This document shows positions 10,863-24,255 of a stretch of DNA of 64,000 nucleotides, piece by piece. Both the position numbers and the translations under genes were made by a program. The notes under the pieces were generated by a model, which was given only the letters and a program-made list of their open reading frames with translations, was not told the origin of the DNA and did not search any database. Source of the stretch: Boletus sp. NGJ (taxonomy: Eukaryota; Basidiomycota; Agaricomycetes; Boletales; Boletaceae); assembly GCA_019096195.1 (NCBI GenBank), contig JAGTXK010000038.1, positions 1 to 64,000 on the forward strand, read 5' to 3'. Position 1 is the first letter of the stretch; every line of letters begins with the position of its first letter.

Positions 10863-13800
10863 GGGCAAAATGCTGTACGAGGTCGAAAAATCAAGAGCCT
10901 ACGGCTGCTGAAAAAGCAGAAATAAGTATTAGTCCAACTCGTCAGGTTTGCATCCTGCAACCTATCGCCGGGCCGAACCGGAAATTTCCGTTTCTGGGCC
11001 ATATCGGGAAATCAATTACAACCCGTGGTCCGTGGCTCGTTCCTGAAACAGCCGTGACTTGCTCATCAACTCGTCCAGCCGTTGCTCTCGAATAACAGCG
11101 AGATCGTCGCGATTGGAGCTGATAGAACACTCTGCCACTTTTTCTTGCGCTCTACTTCGTTGTTCGCCGATCAGCAAGCCTGGCCCGCTGTGCAAGACCC
11201 GGTGATCGAACCGATTTGGGGTTACCGGACGCCACCACTACGCTAGCACGAAAGACGTGACACTGGTTCCATGCCCGGACTCTGTCTGGGGAATGAACCA
11301 GTGATGTCACAAAACTCCGCGGACATTGGGTGCGTCGACGGAAAGACGCTGTGAACTTGTCCGGCTTCTACTCCGAATGCCCTCGCCCCCTTGAGCCGAA
11401 TCTTCATTACGGAGGAACGGACCCCAACCCACGACTTCGCAGCCTCGTGAGCTGGTCTCGCGACCAAGAAGCGGGTCAACAACAACATGAGTCTTTTATC
11501 TGGGCGACATTGCACCACAGGTCGGAACAATGGGTGAGCATTTTCTGTGTGCGAGCTGAAACAATTCCGTAAACATAGTGCGTGCGAATCGCACAAAGTG
11601 CTTACCCCGCAGTCATAAAGCACGTTATCGAATACCATGTATTTTTGTATTGAATGGAACCGGTAGGTCATTACCTAACCCATTACTGATCATCAGAGAA
11701 AGCGGACGTTACGAGAAATATTTCGAAAATCTCCTTGCCAACGTGTTACTCTAAGTATTTTACGACTCGGAACAGACAAAAATATGTCACCCGTTTTTGG
11801 GTGAAATCTCGCTGGAGCGTCGGTAAGTAGTGGTTTATACATGGTTCAACAAATCAAATGCACGTCTATCAGCAGATGCGACGGCGGCCATGACTTGAAT
11901 CCAGTAATGCATACGTAAGTCTTAGATGTGATACATACCGTCATAAGCGTACCGACAAAGTTACTAGTCAGATGGGCCAGGGTTTTTCGGTTATGTTTTC
12001 GTATTCGGGAACGCAGGAGACCCGTGTGTTTATAATATGAATGATGGTTAGAACTTCCGCAGGCCAACTGTGGCCCTTGGTGTTCATTTTCGCGGAGGCT
12101 TTGCCAACGTTCCTGAGCGCGATGCATACTTACGTATCGCCCGGACCGACCCGGCCTGCCCCAAAGTCTCTCTTCCCTTTAGTGTAGCAAACATCCTACA
12201 AATTGTTTGCACTCCAAATCGTCCACAAGCTTCCCAGCGGTTAAACTTCGGACTATTCTACCAAATGGCCACCTACTGTTCCGATTCTTTTCCCTAGCAA
12301 CTACGTGTTGCTAGACCGCCCACCGAGAGGTCACATCACCTCGGGAGGACTCGGGTACACACATCCATTGACTCTTCCGAATCTCCACTTTCCATACGAC
12401 AGGGCACGAGGATGTCTTCTGGTGGAAACCCTGGGAACCCCTTGTCACCGAAGCACCGCGTTATTCGTCCTTTCATCCATCTCAATATGCCAAATCGATG
12501 GTCCCTGGGCAAGTTATCACGGTGCGTCGAACATACCGTGAGGAACGCGCGATCCGCGTTATCACCTCCTTCTCCTTCCCTCTCTCTCAGGTGGTCTGAG
12601 GAAAATGTAAAAGGCTTCTTTTTTTCGCAGAGAAATTTTTGTTTTTCCGTGGCCAAGTTTTGTTCCTCTTCGCGTGGGCTCGCACAGCGATCCTTGTTGA
12701 TGGAAGTCAGTGGCGAATGGTCCAATGCCACGGTACCACGAAAACAAAGGGATTGATGAGGTAATGATGAAACCTGTTACCAAGCGGCGTCTTCGTTCAT
12801 ATCCCCAGAGAGCGATCGACAGGCATATGAACAGTTTGCGTCTCTTAAATGGTATAGCAACTGCACCAAGTTGGGCGAGTATGCTCCCGAGCCATGAACG
12901 TGGAACAACACGTGTACCATCAAGAGATCTGACGAACGCCCACCCTTATCGTCAAATACGATTGCAGGCAAGGATTGAACGCGGTGGTTACCCATCTATT
13001 TGCAAATTTGAAAACCTTATTGTGCCTTTCTGCTAATAACAACGACACCGGTACTGCAAGAACGAGGCCCAAGTTATTGACCTGCATATTTCTTTATCCC
13101 ATTGACATACTCAGGCCGGAGCTACCCTCTTCCAGAAGTGACATAGATGATAACATGGACATCATCACCAAGGACTGCGCTGATAGACAGTTCTTCCTTC
13201 CTGAAGTAGCATCACCTCGGGGACGCGGGAGGTACCCACATTCCCCGATGGGCCCAAAGTAAACTTCAGAATACGGTACGCCTCGTGCATAATCTCAAGA
13301 CATAACAAACAGAAACCGAGCCGTCAGCTGACCCTTGAACGGATCTTGGGTAACTGGTGCGGTGTTGAAACGGTATCGAGTACGACGAACTTGGGCGAAG
13401 AATGGATGGCATGTGGAGAACAAAACGAAGAGGGTGCGACTGGGCATCATAGAACCCAAGATGTGGCGGGACGGAGACTCGTGAACGGTGAAGAGGGCAA
13501 GTGCTGTATCCAATTGAGTACGATCGAGTCGTCCACATATACAAAGCTTCGAACAACAGCCTTTTACTGCGTAGAAGCGCTCTGATCGTGGCAATGTACA
13601 GCGCCAGCATACTGTGTCCGGCTCCGACTCGAGTGTGACCCACATCCTTCCCGAAACCGAGGACCGTGAGGTTTGCGCACTTGCATTCCATTGCACCAGT
13701 GCCAATTGAGGTGAAGTAAAGCAACGGTTCGCTCCTCGGAAACCATCGCAACGCTGAGGACCCGATATAGTGATCGATAACAATCGGAAGATCTCACCGT

Positions 13801-15711
13801 CTTGTGCTACACCGCGACCGAGAGTCGGACCTCGTGAATGATGCCAAAGTCTGACCGTCTGACCGTTCGGTGATAAACATTCGCACGTGGTCCACCATGA
13901 CAGCGGAAGGATCGATCTAGTGCTTGAGAGTGCTTCGAGCTTGGAAGGCGAGATCTGGAGGGAAGCGGACCAAGACCAAGACTCGGGCGCGGAGTAATAG
14001 GGAAGCATATATCACCCCACGGCTACCTCCGACTGAGAAGGGAGTGCTCGTGAGTTCTTTCAGTTGAACGAAGGTGTCGGAGTGGACGCAGTATTCGTTG
14101 CAGAACATTAAAAGAAGTTGAGCGGACTAACAACGTGATCTTGCACAGTTTTACTCTGGTGGCCTCCCGAAGGATTCAGCCGGTATGCACGTACAGGTGA
14201 GGTAAACATTGCATAAAACTATCAGAAATATGGAACGAGAGTTGAATATGATGTAGAAGCTGCCCCCTGAGTTCGGCAGGGGCGAAAAAAAAATTCAAAT
14301 ATTGTGTATCACCGCCGCACCGTTGGCTCATCAGTCCGAGTCTACATCGATAGAGACTGATGGAGTGTCCCGGAACTGCAAAACGTAAACACCACTCACC
14401 GTGCATGCTCTAGTCGATGAGTACTGAGGCCTGGGGTTCGGCTTACCGTTCTGGGGAACTGCCCGAGCGTAACCACTGGCACTGCTCACGCGATCGACGC
14501 GTTTGCAGAATTTCAATTGAGTGAAAGCTTCTGAAACATGTGCATGAAACCGTACTAAAAAAATTGCTTGACATTTGGGAAGAGGCAAAACTTGAAGTAT
14601 GGGCGAACATGTTGACTACTAGTGGGTGAAACTACATTATACTAGCCAGAGTGCGTGCTCAAAACTCACTCCAAGTATTTTAACAGAATTCTTGACTTCA
14701 AACTTTGACAAAGGCTAGACAACAGTCTGAATTTCTTGTCCAGACGACCAAAGAAGACAAACATTATTCTTGAAATTCAGATGAACAAAGCCAACACGTT
14801 ACCCAACCTTCAAGTTTCAGCCCACGGATTTTCGATCCGATAAACTTTTGAGTCTTCCCGCTGTGCAAACGTCAACTTATATTTCAAGTACAGCCTTCAC
14901 GTTTCAGACGACATTCATCCGACTGAAATCCTGCAAAACGCGTCGATGATGCTTCGTTCACGGCTGAATTCTGGAACCATACTAGTAGTTATTCATCTTG
15001 TCCATTGACTCGTCCTTTTTTTCACTTTGACCATATAATGAAGGATGAACATGTGCAAGTACTGAGTTCATGTGGGATCCCGTCGTCGACGTCCTTGGCT
15101 TTTGATCCACAAGACATATTTTTGGCGACTTGCACATGTAACGGTTCCGAGGATCCTGAAGGTTCAAGTCGAGCGTCACGAGAGGCGCCCGTGGTCGCAC
15201 GAAAGGACTCGGATGGGAAACCGAGTTAAGTAATATACGTGGGACGAAGACAGGATGCCCTAACCCCGGGCCGACGCTGGGTGTCGCACGAACACAGTGC
15301 ACCTCCCTTAGTACTCTGATCAGTAACTAGTCAAGATACGATCCTGGAATTTTGATTCCGCTGTCACCCGTCGAGACATTAAGTTCGAAGGTCCCTGTAG
15401 TATGTTTTGACCCCTTCATGGTCTGCCCATGGAGAACGAACACGAGACATACAACACCGCTATCGAAGGGACATAGGAGAGCTGTGAAAGAACGACAACA
15501 GGGATGCTTAGGCGGCTTCCAGTCAAGATGAGGTTCAAATATCTTTAATAGCGTTCAAGTCCGCGGTGAATTTTAAAACATAATCACCAGGAGCGCCGTG
15601 CAGGTGATGAAGATGCAGTTACTGCGAGATGCGTCGCATGCCACGCATCCTAGGTAGTCCACCATTGGGCGCGGAGAAACGAGCCCAATCTTTGTACATT
15701 GGCAAACGAGA
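10863..15711. other. 4.8 kb stretch without a convincing gene
   Basis: Holds the regulator's promoter and then only short or unstructured frames. The longest is at 13295-14008 on the minus strand (237 residues, with PNGQTVRLWHHS, faintly like a WD40 blade). A second overlapping minus-strand frame lies at 13266-13751. I could not build exons giving a recognisable protein in either. Frames around 11243-11671 and 12336-13036 also match nothing. Base composition is gene-like and CpG is not depleted, so this is not old transposon sequence. Decayed genes or a long regulatory region are both possible. Confidence 0.45.
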
Positions 15712-17095
15712 TCACCCCACCTCTCCAACGTCATCAAACTTGACCTTGCTCCCCCGGCTGTTCTCGCTACTCATAGGAGTCATCGGAAGCATCGATGAGT
15801 GTTGAACACTCTCATCCTTGCTATCGCTAAATGTCGTGATTTGGACATGCCTTCTGCTCCTTCGGTCCTGACCGTTGTTGGTGGACGTATTATATCCGGG
15901 CGGGAGTAAATTTAACGGCTGATTCGCCAAACCGACACGAATGATAACCAGGTAAAACGTGATGGAGATGATGGGCGTGACCTAGACAGTGAGCAGTAAC
16001 GTTTAATATTTCAGTGGGACTATTCTCATTCGCGAGCGAGGGCCTGAGGTGCTGACCATGTTCAGAATCACGTATTGGCCGTTGGATTGATTTGCAAAGC
16101 AAATCAACGCCGAAAGAAGGGTCGCAGAGTAAATCACGCCGGCATCGACAATGACGTGTAGAACGGGCCGCAGTTGGGACGCTCGGTCGCCACATAACCT
16201 CGCGGTTTGGCGGTCGACAGACCAGATACGGTAAGCTAACAGAACTGGCGATGGGAGAAAAAAGTTGAGAAGCTCTCTCTGGTACACATCAAAATGCGGG
16301 AACGCACGGGTCGTCGATAGGTTGGTCGCCAGCGTTGATGCGTAAAACGACGTGATCCATTGAGAGAGGCTCCCACCAAAGACCTCGTTTTGTGTCACAC
16401 GCGACGCGATATACGGACTTCCAATTCCCGTCACTTCTCGGAAAGTCATTAGTGATTCCGGTCACCACCCCCAACCCCCTTCACACGTACCACCAACGAC
16501 ACACCAAAGTAACGCGGGAAAAATCATAACAAGCTTGGATTTCCATGCGGCATAACAGCGGTAAAGCTGTCACCACCGTTAGCAGATGAGGTTCGTCTCG
16601 AGAAAAAAAAAAGCTTACGACGACGCCATCACCTATGAGCGTTTGTGCAGTATACACGTAGTTTTTGTACACGAATGTCCATTGCGACACATCTGAAAAA
16701 TATCCAATAGGTCCCCCTGGGTAGGTATCTCGGAACAATATCAAGCCCTCCATGATCCTTATGATATCGATCACGAAGTGCTATGTAACACTCAGGGAAT
16801 CAATCTCTATCCTATACTTACCGAGGGAAACGACAAGAAACACGCACCACCGTGCTAAACAGCAGCAACAAGCATGCTACGGTAAGCATCCTATGGTTCA
16901 CCCGGTGAGTGGATTGTCGAGACCACAGTACATGGATCGTTCCTCCGAACATTAACAACGAAAAACCTTGTTCCCGCAAGTGTTCAGCATTCTCTGTACA
17001 GGACATCGTCGTTAACAGATCTTACCATACAAGAGCCCTTCCAGTAGCACTGACAGGAGCTCTGCTTTGTCCAGAGGAATGCCATGGACGCTCAT
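15712..17095 (-). CDS. Orphan multi-helix (about seven TM) membrane protein
   Basis: Seven exons: 17095-17026, 16966-16848, 16780-16619, 16566-16491, 16433-16308, 16244-16057, 15981-15712. The frame closes to 336 residues. The protein is mostly hydrophobic helices, e.g. MLTVACLLLLFST, YTAQTLIGDGVV followed by LYRCYAAW, a helix ending LAYRIW, ATLLSALICF, and IISITFYLVIIRVGLA. It ends in a hydrophilic Ser-rich tail of about 70 residues. The pattern (an N-terminal MSVHGIPLD-type start, the GDGVV-x-YRCYAAW block after helix 3 and LAYRIW near helix 5) is that of a large family of uncharacterised membrane proteins of mushroom-forming fungi that look receptor-like. No ligand or function is known to me. 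All introns are 52-75 bp. Confidence 0.82.
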
Positions 17096-18449
17096 AGTTC
17101 AGGACGTAATGAACGTACAAGCCCTAAAACAAGAGAGGAAAGGAAGGGCGAGTGTGGGGGGGAGTGCGGAAAAAGGTGGGGACGACACCCCTTCCAACAG
17201 AATCGCCCCCCACTTATGTATTCCAAACGACCTATGACCGCAGGAACACTCGGCGAACCTCGATAACCAAGGCAGATCCGAATACCTGTCAATACCCCGC
17301 TGTGAAACTTGTACCCAACCACATGCATCTCGCGTTTCAAAGTGTTCGACTCCCACGTCGGTAGACACATCCTAGTGTACGTGGCGCGAACCCCCGATGG
17401 GGGTTGTGCGGGGCGCAGAGCGACTCCAGGATAAAACCAGAAACGTTTCGTGGACCGGACACAGGATCAACAGGAAAATAGCGTAGTGGACACCTCGTTA
17501 CTGTAATGACGAGCATCCGTTAGCTTGTCAAAGTTGTACATAACGATCTGGCATTTTTCCGCGTACAGGTGAGGTGGTCTTTTTACATAATATGCTCCGA
17601 CTGAAACTGCCGAATCTGGCAAATCTGTAGGCGCTGTGGGTTCACTCCTCACTAGCATCAAGGGTAAAAAATGGGTGTACTTATTAGCGAGTAAACTTCC
17701 ATGACGACCCGCTCGACGCTTGAACACCTTGACCATTGAAAGAGTCTTGCAATGGTTTAAGTAGAAGGTACGTCTGAATCACGCTGCAACGTACCTTTTT
17801 TTTTCATGGACAACTCACTCTACGAGGGCTATATACCATGTAGTCTGTACCCACTCCTGTTTTAGTGGGATGCACTCTGGCTTGAGGCTTTTCGAAAACG
17901 GGGAATGTCGATCTTTGGAGTCCTCGGACGGCTCGTATCCATTCGGTCAGTGTTCAGGCAAAATAAGTATCAGTCCGTGCGTCGGAATTGCTGGGTGGCC
18001 TCACTTGGCAGACGCAACTCGACCGGCAAGTGACGAGGTTCTACTAGTATATGATGCCTTGGCTTTGAAGTAACTCCCGGGCCGGGGTGATAAATTGATG
18101 GGATCAGTTTGTCCAGTCGACGAACGAATCGACATGTATAGATAATATAGTCATTTCTGTAGTATCTACTACCTAATCTTGTCCATGTAAAATAATGCCA
18201 TCCGAGTGTCGTTGGGAGAGAAGGAAGAAGGAAAAGCAAAGTCCGGATTAGCTATGGTCAAGTGTGGTGGTCTGGTAGTTTGCGACCACGAAAGAAGGTA
18301 ATGGAAAGAAAACCGAAAAAAAGGGGGAGGGGGGAAGGGGGGAAGATGAACAAGACGGAAGCAAAAGAACACGATGATGAAGCAAGTACAACAGTGGCTC
18401 GCCGAGATCCCTCCTTCCCAATTCCAAATTCTATGATACACCACCATCA
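17096..18449. other. Intergenic region, no gene seen
   Basis: About 1.35 kb between the start of the seven-helix gene and the 3' end of the flippase gene. It holds a purine-rich run at about 18300-18350 and short frames only. The first few hundred bases should include the promoter of the seven-helix gene, the last part the 3' leader of the flippase gene. Confidence 0.5.
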
Positions 18450-21400
18450 TCATAGGGCCTGTGCCCCCGTCCACGATTGCATACTTCCCGATGCCTCGTC
18501 TGGATGAAGCCTGTCACTCCCCGCCGCCGGGTACGCTTCCTCGTTCGAATACGCCGGCACATGTTGTCGGAACCCCTGCGATCCGGATCGCGAATGCGAA
18601 TACGACGGCGACGGTGCATGTCGAACCTGCATCTCAAACGAATCCTGTCCAGGGGATTTAAACCCCATCGAAGACGGTGACCGTGCACCATACCCCGGTT
18701 CCGGGAGCGGCGGTACCATCGACGTCGGCGACAACGACGACGAAGACGGCCTCCGAGAGTGTGAAGATTTCTCCCCAACCTCCCCATTGGGGAAACGGTA
18801 CAACGAAGGCGGTATCGGAGAGGGAATCGGGATGTCGTTCGAGGAATAGTACGACTCGTGTGGGGATACCGTCGGCGGAGCCGGTTGCTCCGTTTGCACG
18901 TTTACCATCTCCGATGACCCGACATTGACCAGCGGTGTCGTCGTCCGCTCGACCTCGAGCGAATCGTCAGTATACCCCGCCTGACGCTTCTCGTTGGCGT
19001 CCAACGACTCGGACGGCACACGCGTCGGCTCGTACATGTGCGACAAGGTGAGCTCGGAAGCGGATCGGGCGTGTGGCTCGCGGAACATCGGCGCGGTCTC
19101 GAGATCCGATAATCCGCGCGTGTTTTTAGACGCTTTGCGATGCCGGATTCCCAACCGGTCTTTCAAGTCCCCGCAGACCCACATCTCGCGGACGATGTCC
19201 TTGTCTAGCGGCGCGTATGCGGAAGAGGCGAACTTATAGAGAAAGCGAGGCGCTGGGTGGCGAAGGGTGAGACGGCTTCCATCGGCCAAGAACGAGTCAC
19301 CTACCCAATGCAACCATCACCGAGAAGACGACCGTGGCCCAGAACGTGACATTACTAAACAGTACCTCCACTTCGTCTACGAACGAGCCCGTGGTCGAGA
19401 AGAAGTTGTTGGCGGGAAAGTACGAGTAAATCACAACCCACAGAAGCATCACGAGCGAAGATCCGATGACAACGATCCACGTAATGAACGTCCAGCTGGG
19501 GCAAAAAGGAAATTCTAGTCAGCACTCACTCTATGTAGAGCGTGTGTACGTTGTAAACGCACTAGTGAGTGTTCATTCCAACGTAGGTGTTCGCGGCAAA
19601 GATGGCAGCGATCCCGACGGTGGTGCCGAAATCAGCCAGGGAGTCGATTCCCCTGCCATTCCAAGACGTCGCGAGACCAAGGGACCAGACGAGGTAAGGA
19701 ATGAAGAAGACAACAGCCGACTGGTAAAGACCATCGAGCATATACGACCAGAACTTTATCCGGGTATATTCTAATCCACGGATGCCTCGAATGTAGAGCT
19801 CGGGGAAAGCCAAGGCCGCTTTCGCGTGGATATCCTGGTCGAAAGCTGATAGGTCGGACGTCAGAGGACGACGTGTTCCCACCGAGGCTATCGAAACCAC
19901 TTACCACCAAGAACAATTACCGGCAGCGAGGTGAAAACCAAGTTGTAGAGAAGGATAAAACTGTAATCATACAGATATGTCGCGTCGAAGCTATCCCAAA
20001 AACAGCATATTAACCGTGAAAATTTCTCATGACCATACCCGATAACTTACTAGCAAAAGACGAGATACCAGAACATGGCCAACGTCCAAATCACGTTCTA
20101 TTAAGCACAGTCGGTTAGTTCAACCAAGCCCACGAAGAATGATGGCAAGCGAGGAACCTTGTAAAAGAAATTGCTATGCATGTCGGCGATACGTTGATAT
20201 GACCACCGGCCGTGGACAAGTAGTAGTTTTGTCAGGAACCTAAATTGGCCAAAAGCGTAGTCTGCCGACATCGCAGCCTGTGAACCCTCGTGACCCAACA
20301 AGCCACAACCAACGTTGGCTTCTTGAATCATCGCTACATCATTGGCACCGTCACCGATGGACAAAGTCATCGCTTTACGACCCTCCTTGACCTGGATAAG
20401 CCCATGAGTATATGCGCTCTTGGGAAGAAAACCCGCACATACCAACTTCACCGTCAACGCCTTCTGAGCAGGCGACACACGGCAACACACGACCGTCTCA
20501 CACTGCGTGCCAAGATTGAGGAACAATGGTTTGATATCGGGTGTCAACGCATGTCGTAACGTTTCCCCATCGATCACGACCGCGAACGCAGCCTGAGCCC
20601 CAGGTACAAAGCCTCGTTTACGCGGGTCCAAGGATGGCGGACCTAATACGGATGAAATCTTGTTCAACCCCGCTTCAATTTGTGCACGCGTTCCCTCGGG
20701 CGTGTCAGCGGATATGATCATGATCTCCATGTCCTGCTTGAGCAGGTTACAACTGAATCCGATCTCAATGGCCGTTTGCAGCTTATCGCCTGGAAGGGAG
20801 ACTAAGCGGCGGAGAACCCATCCACTCGGCATGTAACTCACCTGTGAGAATCCACAACTTGATACCCGCGCGGTGCAATATCTCGATCGCCTCTGGGACA
20901 CCCACTTGCAGCTTGTCCTCCAGCGCCGTCGCACCGAGTAACAAGAGCTCTTGCTCAATGCTGGATGCTGCCTTCTCGACCTCTTCCTCTCTGTTCTCCG
21001 TCGCTACGGTCGCCGCGTCGTATGTCCTCAGCCACATCAGGAACTGATCCTCCGTCAATACCCTGTACGCAATACAGAGTGTCCTCAGTCCCCCATTCGC
21101 AAACATGTCCATATCCTTGGTCGTCTTCTCCTTCAACGCCGGATCGACACTGGCCGAAAGCCGCTCGTAAATGACCGAGTCCGCACCCTTGCAATACAAG
21201 ACGACCCGACCATCGGGCGTGCGTACGATCACGCTCATCCGCTTCCGTGTGCTGTTGAACTCGAGCGTCTTCAACAACGTGTACCGCTCAGGCTGCCCCA
21301 TCACCTCGATATCGATCGCATCCTTGGACTTGCCCACGAACGGAAACCCAACATCTCTCGCGGCAGCCACGAGCGCAGCTTCGTCTGGCGACTCCGCCTT

Positions 21401-23833
21401 ATACTCCAGGTAGCATGGCTTCTTCGCCTGCTCTGGCTTGTCCGCGAAGACGGTGTGGCAGATGGCCAGCGCGCGGAAAAAGGCGGTGATGTGCCCCGCT
21501 TGTTCGGATGTCCGGTTCGTGATGTCCTCGGCGAGCTTAGGCGAAACAAGCGTGAGTTTGTTGATCTGTGCGTACCGGTTCTTGAAGAGCTTCATGAGGG
21601 TGGATACCATGGCGTCTTTCAGCACCGCTAGCTTGCGCGCGAGCTCCTCGGGCTCGACGGCGTCCGCTCGCCCTTCTCTGGTCGCGGCGCCACGCTGCGC
21701 CTCTGTGATACCCTCCCCGTACACCACTCCGTAGATGGAACACTTCTGGCACTCCATCACGTTCTGCGTGAGCGTGCCGGTCTTGTCGGAAAAGACGTAT
21801 TCGATCTGACCGAGGTCGTCAGAGATACCCCAGTTCTTGGGGATGCAGGAGGTGTCAAATGGTTTGTAGTACATGTCGATGTCTTGTGCGATGAAGTAGG
21901 CTTGGATCGTCTTGATGATTTCGATCGATATGAAGAGCGATACGGGGACGATGTTCTGGAATGCGATGAGGCAGGAGCTGCGACACGACTTCAGACCGGT
22001 GCAGATGCGACAAGGTAACCAGACTCACACAAAGGTAATGAGCGCATTGAGCGCAGGAGAGTTCGTCTCATCTACGCCTGGGTCATAGACCTTCACGCTC
22101 GTGTTCGGCGAACCATCCAAGACACCATAGATCACTGCAGAGAGCGTACAGATGACGAGCAGAAATGCGAAATTGACGATGACATTGAAGTTGGTCTCCC
22201 TGGCGATCTTGGATTGTTTAGACGGTGTTATACCTCCGTTCATGTAGATCTTGGTGTCTGGGCCCGTGAAGGCGACCAGACCGATGATCCAAGTTGTGTT
22301 TCGCACGATGCAACCACGAAGGAGCAGTTCATTGATGGTGACACCTTCTTTTCGAGAATCCCCGTTGGCAGGGTCTGTAAAACGCAAAACCCCGGTGTAC
22401 AGGTACAAATTCTGGTGGGGCGGCTCCGATTCGAGGACGAACGATGATTTCTCGACGTCTTCCTCAGAGATAATGGAAGAGGTCGCCTGAAGAGCCCTAC
22501 GCGGCTTCAAGTTCGTCTCCCCGTCCAGGTTCTTTGTCTCCAGGTAGCAAAGCCCATCTGGATCGGACGTTGACAACACAACCACATCCGCTGGGACCTG
22601 CTCGTTCTCCCTCAACAGCACAATGTCCCCAACGTCCAACTTTTTCCACAGCGTTCTCTCCCATCTTGCGGTTCCGCAGATCCTCCGCTTCCAGTCAATG
22701 ACTCCAAACGACGACCGAGAAGGTATGCTCTGCTGGTACGCCGAATGCGACTTGTTTTGGCCCCAAGACCCAATCTCGGACACAGGGGGTAACCCAGGTG
22801 GATACGTGTGCGAATCCACACTGACGATGTCCTCGAGTTGTCTCCCACCCGCACCAGTCGGTCTCCCAAGGCTGAGCGTACTCTCGTTTGGGTCCATCGT
22901 GCTCATGCTGACCCTGTCGCCGTCGACACCTTTGCTTAGCACGATCCGCATGCCTTCATCTGCTTCCTTTTCGCGTAGCTTTTTGACACCTTTGGAAACC
23001 TTTCCTGGGGCATTGATGTGGAGGAGTCGCTGATACCAGGGACGAGGATCAAGGGGTTGATTCAAGTTGCGCCATTGGCCGAGACGGGTGACAGCGGAGG
23101 TGTTGACTTCTTCGTCGAGCTTTGCACGGCGGTAGTCCTCGAGACCTTCTTTGACGGCAGTGACGACGAGAATGAAGAGGAGAGGAAAAGCAGCGGTCGA
23201 TGCGGAGGCAGCTCCAAAGATGGGAAACACTACGACGCATTAGGAGGAGAGGAGAGTGGGCTGATATTGATGTACTCACGTTGGAATATGACCAGGGCCA
23301 AAAAGTAAATGTTGGCTATTCTGTAAAGCGACGTCAACTGGCGTAGACATTGCAGGATCGGTGGCCTCACCGGTGGAACTGCTCATAGAGGTTCTTTGGG
23401 AGGAATGTCAGGAGAGTGTATCCTAGAGGCGGTCAGGCGAGAGATAGCACGAGTTGGTAGAGGACTTACTGCTCGTCCGTACTTTGTTCCTGGCATAGCG
23501 AACGAGTGGCTGGCCGTTTTGATCGACTTCCATGGCGGAGAGCGGGGTATTAACGTATATATTTCTGCGCTGACCGGTTATTCGTGGGCCACTCGCGACG
23601 GTTGGTACGTCTGAGATAGTGGAGTCGGCCGTCTTTGGACGCTTGTCCTTTCTAAAGAAGAGAGAGCGTTTTCTGCGAGCAGACCTCCGCTGGGCTCTTA
23701 GTTCTGAACGAATGGATTCCGCTATAGTGGAAGCTGCGGTGCGCACCGTGCGCAGCCGGAGGTCGGGGTCGATCTGTGCATCGTTGTCGTCGTCGTATTG
23801 GTCTGGTTGGGGATGGCGCTTGAATAAAGACAT
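18450..23833 (-). CDS. P4-ATPase phospholipid flippase, Dnf1/Dnf2 type
   Basis: Twelve exons: 23833-23470, 23422-23371, 23320-23280, 23229-22031, 21955-20842, 20789-20443, 20391-20158, 20097-20051, 19990-19905, 19845-19563, 19495-19305, 19252-18450. The frame closes to 1586 residues. Order of parts: acidic/basic N-terminus, RNIYVNTPL and the first helix pair (FPIFGAASASTAAFPLLF), actuator domain with LDGETNLK, TM4 with PVSL near residue 556, phosphorylation motif SDKTGTLTQN (Asp609), nucleotide domain (AESPDEAALV, LEFNSTRKRMSV), hinge GDGANDVAMIQ (about 1052), six C-terminal helices, and a Ser/Pro-rich cytosolic tail of about 230 residues. It moves phospholipids from the outer to the inner leaflet of plasma or endosomal membranes and normally works with a Cdc50-type partner (family knowledge). 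It shares a 422-bp promoter region with the divergent oxidoreductase gene. Confidence 0.95.
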
Positions 23834-24255
23834 GTTGCTGGTATCGAATTATGGACAGGGTATTCTGAAGAGGTCCTAAATACCGAAAGCCAGCACGGAA
23901 GGACCTGAGGGGAAGGAGAGTAGCCAGAGGGAAGTCAGTTGTACGCAGCACACGGCGGTGCAGTGGTAGCGTTGCCAATCACATGGCCCCCAAACACTCT
24001 CAACCTCTGCACAGCTCACAGCAGCCGTCTGGCGTTTTTTTTACTAGGCGGGATCTAGTCTGTTTCACGTGTGGTATAGCGACGAGCGCGCGCCATCCAT
24101 AGCTTCCATGGCAAGATCGTCCTCAGTGGAAGAGGGTACTCGTTGAAACCCGGCCCAACTCAGTTCACTGTTGCTCTGCGCAATTGTGAACTGGGCTGGG
24201 CCAGGTATGTGCTCAAAAACGGCTGCTCAGCGGCAACCTACTCAACTCATCTAAA
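23834..24255. promoter_or_regulatory. Divergent promoter of flippase and FAD oxidoreductase genes
   Basis: 422 bp between the two start codons. It contains a CACGTG E-box at 24066-24071. It also contains an imperfect inverted repeat with arms at about 24152-24168 (GGCCCAACTCAGTTCAC) and 24187-24203 (GTGAACTGGGCTGGGCC), about 55 bp before the oxidoreductase start. Both could bind regulators; neither is proven. Confidence 0.5.

Noticed and set aside
13295-14008. 237-residue minus-strand frame as a WD40 protein
   Set aside because: Only one blade-like motif (GQTVRLWHH), no repeated pattern, no consistent exons. Kept as part of the unassigned region.
18450-18680. Plus-strand His/Arg-rich frames
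   Set aside because: They are shadows of the Ser/Pro-rich tail of the flippase.
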